Below, piece by piece: positions 61,442-64,000 of a DNA stretch of 64,000 nt. The DNA is from Pseudomonas sp. p1(2021b). Its GTDB lineage: Bacteria; Pseudomonadota; Gammaproteobacteria; Pseudomonadales; Pseudomonadaceae. Where the stretch lies: NCBI RefSeq assembly GCF_020151015.1, contig NZ_CP083746.1:3997001-4061000 (forward strand). The letters are read 5' to 3'. The position numbers and the translations under genes were made by a program. Position 1 is the stretch's first letter. Every line of letters begins with the position of its first letter. The notes beneath the pieces are model-generated. The model was given only the letters and a program-made list of their open reading frames with translations, ran no database searches and was not told where the DNA came from.

Positions 61442-62347
61442 ATGACTTCCCTCCGCCAACTGCGCTACTTCGTGGAAATTGCCGAGAACGGCAGTTTCAG
61501 CGCGGCTGCCGAGCGGCTGTATGTTGCCCAATCGGCCTTGAGCCGACAGATCAAGGAGCTGGAGCAGCAGCTTGGCACGCCGCTGTTCGAACGCACCGCC
61601 CGCCAGCCACGCCTGACCGAGGCCGGGCTAGCGTTTCTCGACCGCGTCCGGCACTTGCTGGCGGACCTGGACAAGGCCGAACGCCTGGCCCAGGAGATTG
61701 GCCAAGGCTTGCGCGGTAGCCTGCGCCTGAATCACTCCAGCACCGTCCCCTTGACCGGACGGCTGCTCGAGCGTCTGGGCGGTTATCTGGAAGCCAACCC
61801 AGGGGTTTCCCTGGAGATCGCCCAGCAATCGTCGGAAGCGCAGTTGGAGGATATCGCCGAAGGACGTCTGGAGGTCGGCCTGCTTCGCCTGCCCGTATTG
61901 CGCCAGCACCAGGACGTGGAAACCCATACCTTGTTCAGCGAGCCATTGCTGCTGGCCGTGGCGGCAGGCCATCCACTGGCAAACGCCACGCAGGTGGGCC
62001 TGGACCGCTTGCGTGACGAGCGCTTTATCTCCATTCCCCACCGGCAGCGAGGGGGCTTGAGCTACCTGTCCGCTTCGTTGTGCATGGCGGCGGGGTTCTT
62101 TCCACGCGCCGCACAGGTCGTGTCGCGCAAGACCACCCAACTGCAACTGGTCCAGGCCGGTTTCGGGGTGGCACTGTTGCCGTCCTGCATGCGTGACATT
62201 GCGCCAGCCTCGGTGCACTTCGTACCGCTGGATGAGCCTTGCCAGAGCACCGTGGCCCTGGCGTGTCGACGAGATGCAGGAGACCTGGTGCGTCAGTTCA
62301 TCTCGGCGATGCAAGGCGCGAGCACCAACACAGACAACCAGGCGTGA
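61442..62347 (+). CDS. LysR-family transcriptional regulator
   Basis: A 301-residue regulator with the N-terminal winged helix-turn-helix (SLRQLRYFVEIAENGSFSAA, LYVAQSALSRQIKELEQQLG) and a LysR substrate-binding domain from about residue 90 (ISIPHRQRGGLSYLSASLCM). The 97-base gap to the divergent permease gene is the usual place for its operator. The effector cannot be told. Confidence 0.93.
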   Translation: MTSLRQLRYFVEIAENGSFSAAAERLYVAQSALSRQIKELEQQLGTPLFERTARQPRLTEAGLAFLDRVRHLLADLDKAERLAQEIGQGLRGSLRLNHSSTVPLTGRLLERLGGYLEANPGVSLEIAQQSSEAQLEDIAEGRLEVGLLRLPVLRQHQDVETHTLFSEPLLLAVAAGHPLANATQVGLDRLRDERFISIPHRQRGGLSYLSASLCMAAGFFPRAAQVVSRKTTQLQLVQAGFGVALLPSCMRDIAPASVHFVPLDEPCQSTVALACRRDAGDLVRQFISAMQGASTNTDNQA

Positions 62348-62367
62348 TGTCCTTTATGATGCCCGCC

Positions 62368-63747
62368 ATGATCAGAGACCCCTTCGAACGACTCGGCCTG
62401 GACCGCGAGGTCCTCACCGTCAGCCAGCTCAACGGCCGCGCGCGCGTGCTGCTCGAGGATGTGTTCCGCAGTGTCTGGGTGGAAGGCGAGATTTCCAACC
62501 TCGCCCGCCCGGCCTCCGGGCACATGTATTTCACCCTCAAGGACAGCGGCGCCCAGGTGCGTTGCGCACTGTTCCGGCAGAATGCCGCGCGTGTGCGCCA
62601 GGCCCTGCGCGACGGCCTAGCCGTGCGCGTGCGTGGCAAGGTCTCGCTGTTCGAGGGGCGTGGCGACTACCAGCTGATCCTCGACACCGTCGAGCCGGCC
62701 GGCGATGGCGCCTTGCGCCTGGCCTTCGAGGCGCTGAAGGAAAAGCTCGGTGCCGAAGGCCTGTTCAGTGCCGAACGCAAGAAGCCGCTGCCGGTCCACC
62801 CACAACGCATCGGCATCGTCACCTCGCCCACCGGCGCGGTGATCCGCGACATCATCAGTGTGTTCCGCCGCCGCGCGCCGCAGGTCGAACTGAACCTGAT
62901 TCCCACCGCCGTACAGGGGCGCGAGGCCATCGGCCAGATCGTCCGTGCCCTGCGCCTGGCCGACAGCCAAGGCTACGACGCCGTGATCCTGGCCCGCGGC
63001 GGTGGTTCGCTGGAGGACCTCTGGTGCTTCAACGAGGAAGATGTGGCCCGCGCCGTGGCCGCCTGCGTGACGCCCATCGTCAGTGCGGTGGGCCATGAGA
63101 CCGACGTATCGATCAGCGACTTCGTCGCCGATGTGCGCGCGCCGACGCCCTCGGCCGCCGCCGAGCTGCTGGCGCCTGACAGCAGCGGCCTGCAGCAACG
63201 CCTCGACAGCCTGCAGCGGCGCCTGCTGCTGCGCATGAAGAACCGCCTGGCCCACGACCACCTGCGCCTGGACGGCCTGGCCCGGCGCCTTCGCCACCCC
63301 GGCGAGCGTCTGCGCCAGCAGGCCCAGCGCCTGGATGACCTGGACATGCGCCTGCGCCGTGCCTTCATGCTCACCCTGAACCAGCGCCACGAACGCCTGG
63401 GCCGCCTCGACACGCGCCTGGCTGCCCAACATCCAGGCCGGGCGCTGAAGCTGCTCGGCCAGCGTCTGGACGCCCTCGCCGAGCGCCTGCCACGGGCCAT
63501 GCGCGAGGTACTCAAGGACCGCCGCCAACGCTTCCAAGCCCAGCTGCAGACCTTGCAGGTGGTCAGCCCCCTGGCCACCCTCGCGCGCGGCTACAGCATC
63601 CTGCTCGATGAGCGCGGCCAGGCCATCCGCAGCGCCGCCCAGACCCACAACGGCCAACGCCTGACCGCACGCCTGAACGAAGGCGAGCTCAAGGTGCGGG
63701 TCGAGGACAACCACCAGACCCCGGTCACCCTTTCGCTACTGGACTGA
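62368..63747 (+). CDS. xseA: Exodeoxyribonuclease VII large subunit
   Basis: A 459-residue subunit of the single-strand-specific exonuclease VII. The N-terminal OB fold contains VEGEISNLARPASGHMYFTL, the catalytic domain has IGIVTSPTGAVIRDIISVF, DAVILARGGGSLEDLWCFNE and VSAVGHETDVSISDFVAD, and a long coiled coil (about 300-400) precedes the C-terminal ATLARGYSIL motif. The ATG giving MIRDPFERLGL was chosen by family fit; in-frame upstream residues overlap the LysR gene. Confidence 0.96.
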   Translation: MIRDPFERLGLDREVLTVSQLNGRARVLLEDVFRSVWVEGEISNLARPASGHMYFTLKDSGAQVRCALFRQNAARVRQALRDGLAVRVRGKVSLFEGRGDYQLILDTVEPAGDGALRLAFEALKEKLGAEGLFSAERKKPLPVHPQRIGIVTSPTGAVIRDIISVFRRRAPQVELNLIPTAVQGREAIGQIVRALRLADSQGYDAVILARGGGSLEDLWCFNEEDVARAVAACVTPIVSAVGHETDVSISDFVADVRAPTPSAAAELLAPDSSGLQQRLDSLQRRLLLRMKNRLAHDHLRLDGLARRLRHPGERLRQQAQRLDDLDMRLRRAFMLTLNQRHERLGRLDTRLAAQHPGRALKLLGQRLDALAERLPRAMREVLKDRRQRFQAQLQTLQVVSPLATLARGYSILLDERGQAIRSAAQTHNGQRLTARLNEGELKVRVEDNHQTPVTLSLLD

Positions 63748-63750
63748 TAC

Positions 63751-64000
63751 ATGCCCCGCCTGCTCGCGCCCCTGCTCGCTCTTTCCCTGCTGCTGCTCGG
63801 CACCCATGCCCAGGCCAGCTACATCACCCGCCAGTTGAACAAGCCGGTGCCCGGCGGCGTGGCCGTGGTCGACCTCGGCCCCGCCGCCACCGCGCCCAGC
63901 GCACGTTTCGACGGCAAACCGGTGCTGGTGGTCCAGGAACAGGGCAACTGGCTGGCCATCGTCGGCATCCCGCTGACCCAGAAACCCGGCCCGGCCGTCG
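63751..64000 (+). CDS. Exported protein start, probably M23 family peptidase, cut by the window
   Basis: The first 83 residues are visible: a signal peptide (MPRLLAPLLALSLLLLGTHA) and then SYITRQLNKPVPGGVAVVDL with ARFDGKPVLVVQEQGNWLAI. This opening is like pseudomonad M23 (LysM-less) peptidoglycan endopeptidases downstream of xseA, as I recall, but the catalytic domain is beyond base 64000. It starts three bases after xseA. Confidence 0.6.
   Translation, partial: MPRLLAPLLALSLLLLGTHAQASYITRQLNKPVPGGVAVVDLGPAATAPSARFDGKPVLVVQEQGNWLAIVGIPLTQKPGPAV

Overview
This 64 kb window is GC-rich chromosome from a fluorescent pseudomonad, most likely the Pseudomonas putida group. The evidence is the gene content and order (xerD-dsbC-hom-thrC, rpsP-rimM-trmD-rplS next to ffh, guaB-guaA, purL-mltF), the Pseudomonas-type REP palindromes between many genes, and a phosphatase/Xcp/Tat-1 cluster that I recall from P. 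putida. No similarity search was run; names rest on reading the proteins and on family knowledge.

Layout. 1-18453 is ordinary core genome: threonine biosynthesis (thrC cut by the window edge, hom), dsbC, xerD, a CPA1-type antiporter, the rplS ribosomal-protein/tRNA-modification operon, ffh, a CcsA-like membrane protein with a CNNM/CorC-type protein, an MFS transporter, purT, a VUT/queuosine-precursor transporter, a DUF1289 protein overlapping a gamma-carbonic-anhydrase-like protein, two Nudix hydrolases and an L,D-transpeptidase.

18488-31598 is an Rhs polymorphic-toxin island on the minus strand, with GC-rich shared cores and AT-rich tips and immunity genes. One full-length rhs gene (27384-31598: PAAR-like domain, YD-repeat shell, 129-residue GHH-type nuclease-like tip) is followed by its overlapping immunity gene. 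Downstream lies an array of displaced leftovers: a lone immunity gene with a fragment; a toxin tail with a broken Imm26-like gene; a 5'-truncated rhs core with a different WHH nuclease tip, split by an IS5-type element in a CTAG target; a deletion-scarred core with a toxin tail and two immunity-like genes; and a final core scrap. About 2.3 kb of nearly identical core in two copies gives a substrate for tip switching.

31919-47352 is a phosphate-starvation secretion module. A divergent, probably non-catalytic 5'-nucleotidase/SoxB-like lipoprotein heads an overlapping type II secretion operon (gspC-D-E-F-G-H-I-J-L-M-N). Divergent from it is the PhoX-family phosphatase uxpB, which has both a Tat motif and a lipobox. 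Then come a detached gspK and tatABC. A strong Pho-box-like site precedes the T2SS operon and a weaker one precedes tatA. The simplest model is that Tat exports the folded phosphatase, T2SS delivers it outside, and PhoB turns the set on.

47400-48649 is an IS3-family element with a programmed -1 frameshift signal, inserted in a REP palindrome with a 3-bp AGC duplication. 48678-64000 returns to core genes: a YqfO/NIF3-like protein, purL, mltF, tadA, a multicopper oxidase, guaA, guaB, a zinc-ribbon protein of unknown function, a TauE/SafE permease divergent from a LysR regulator, xseA, and the start of a probable M23 peptidase gene.
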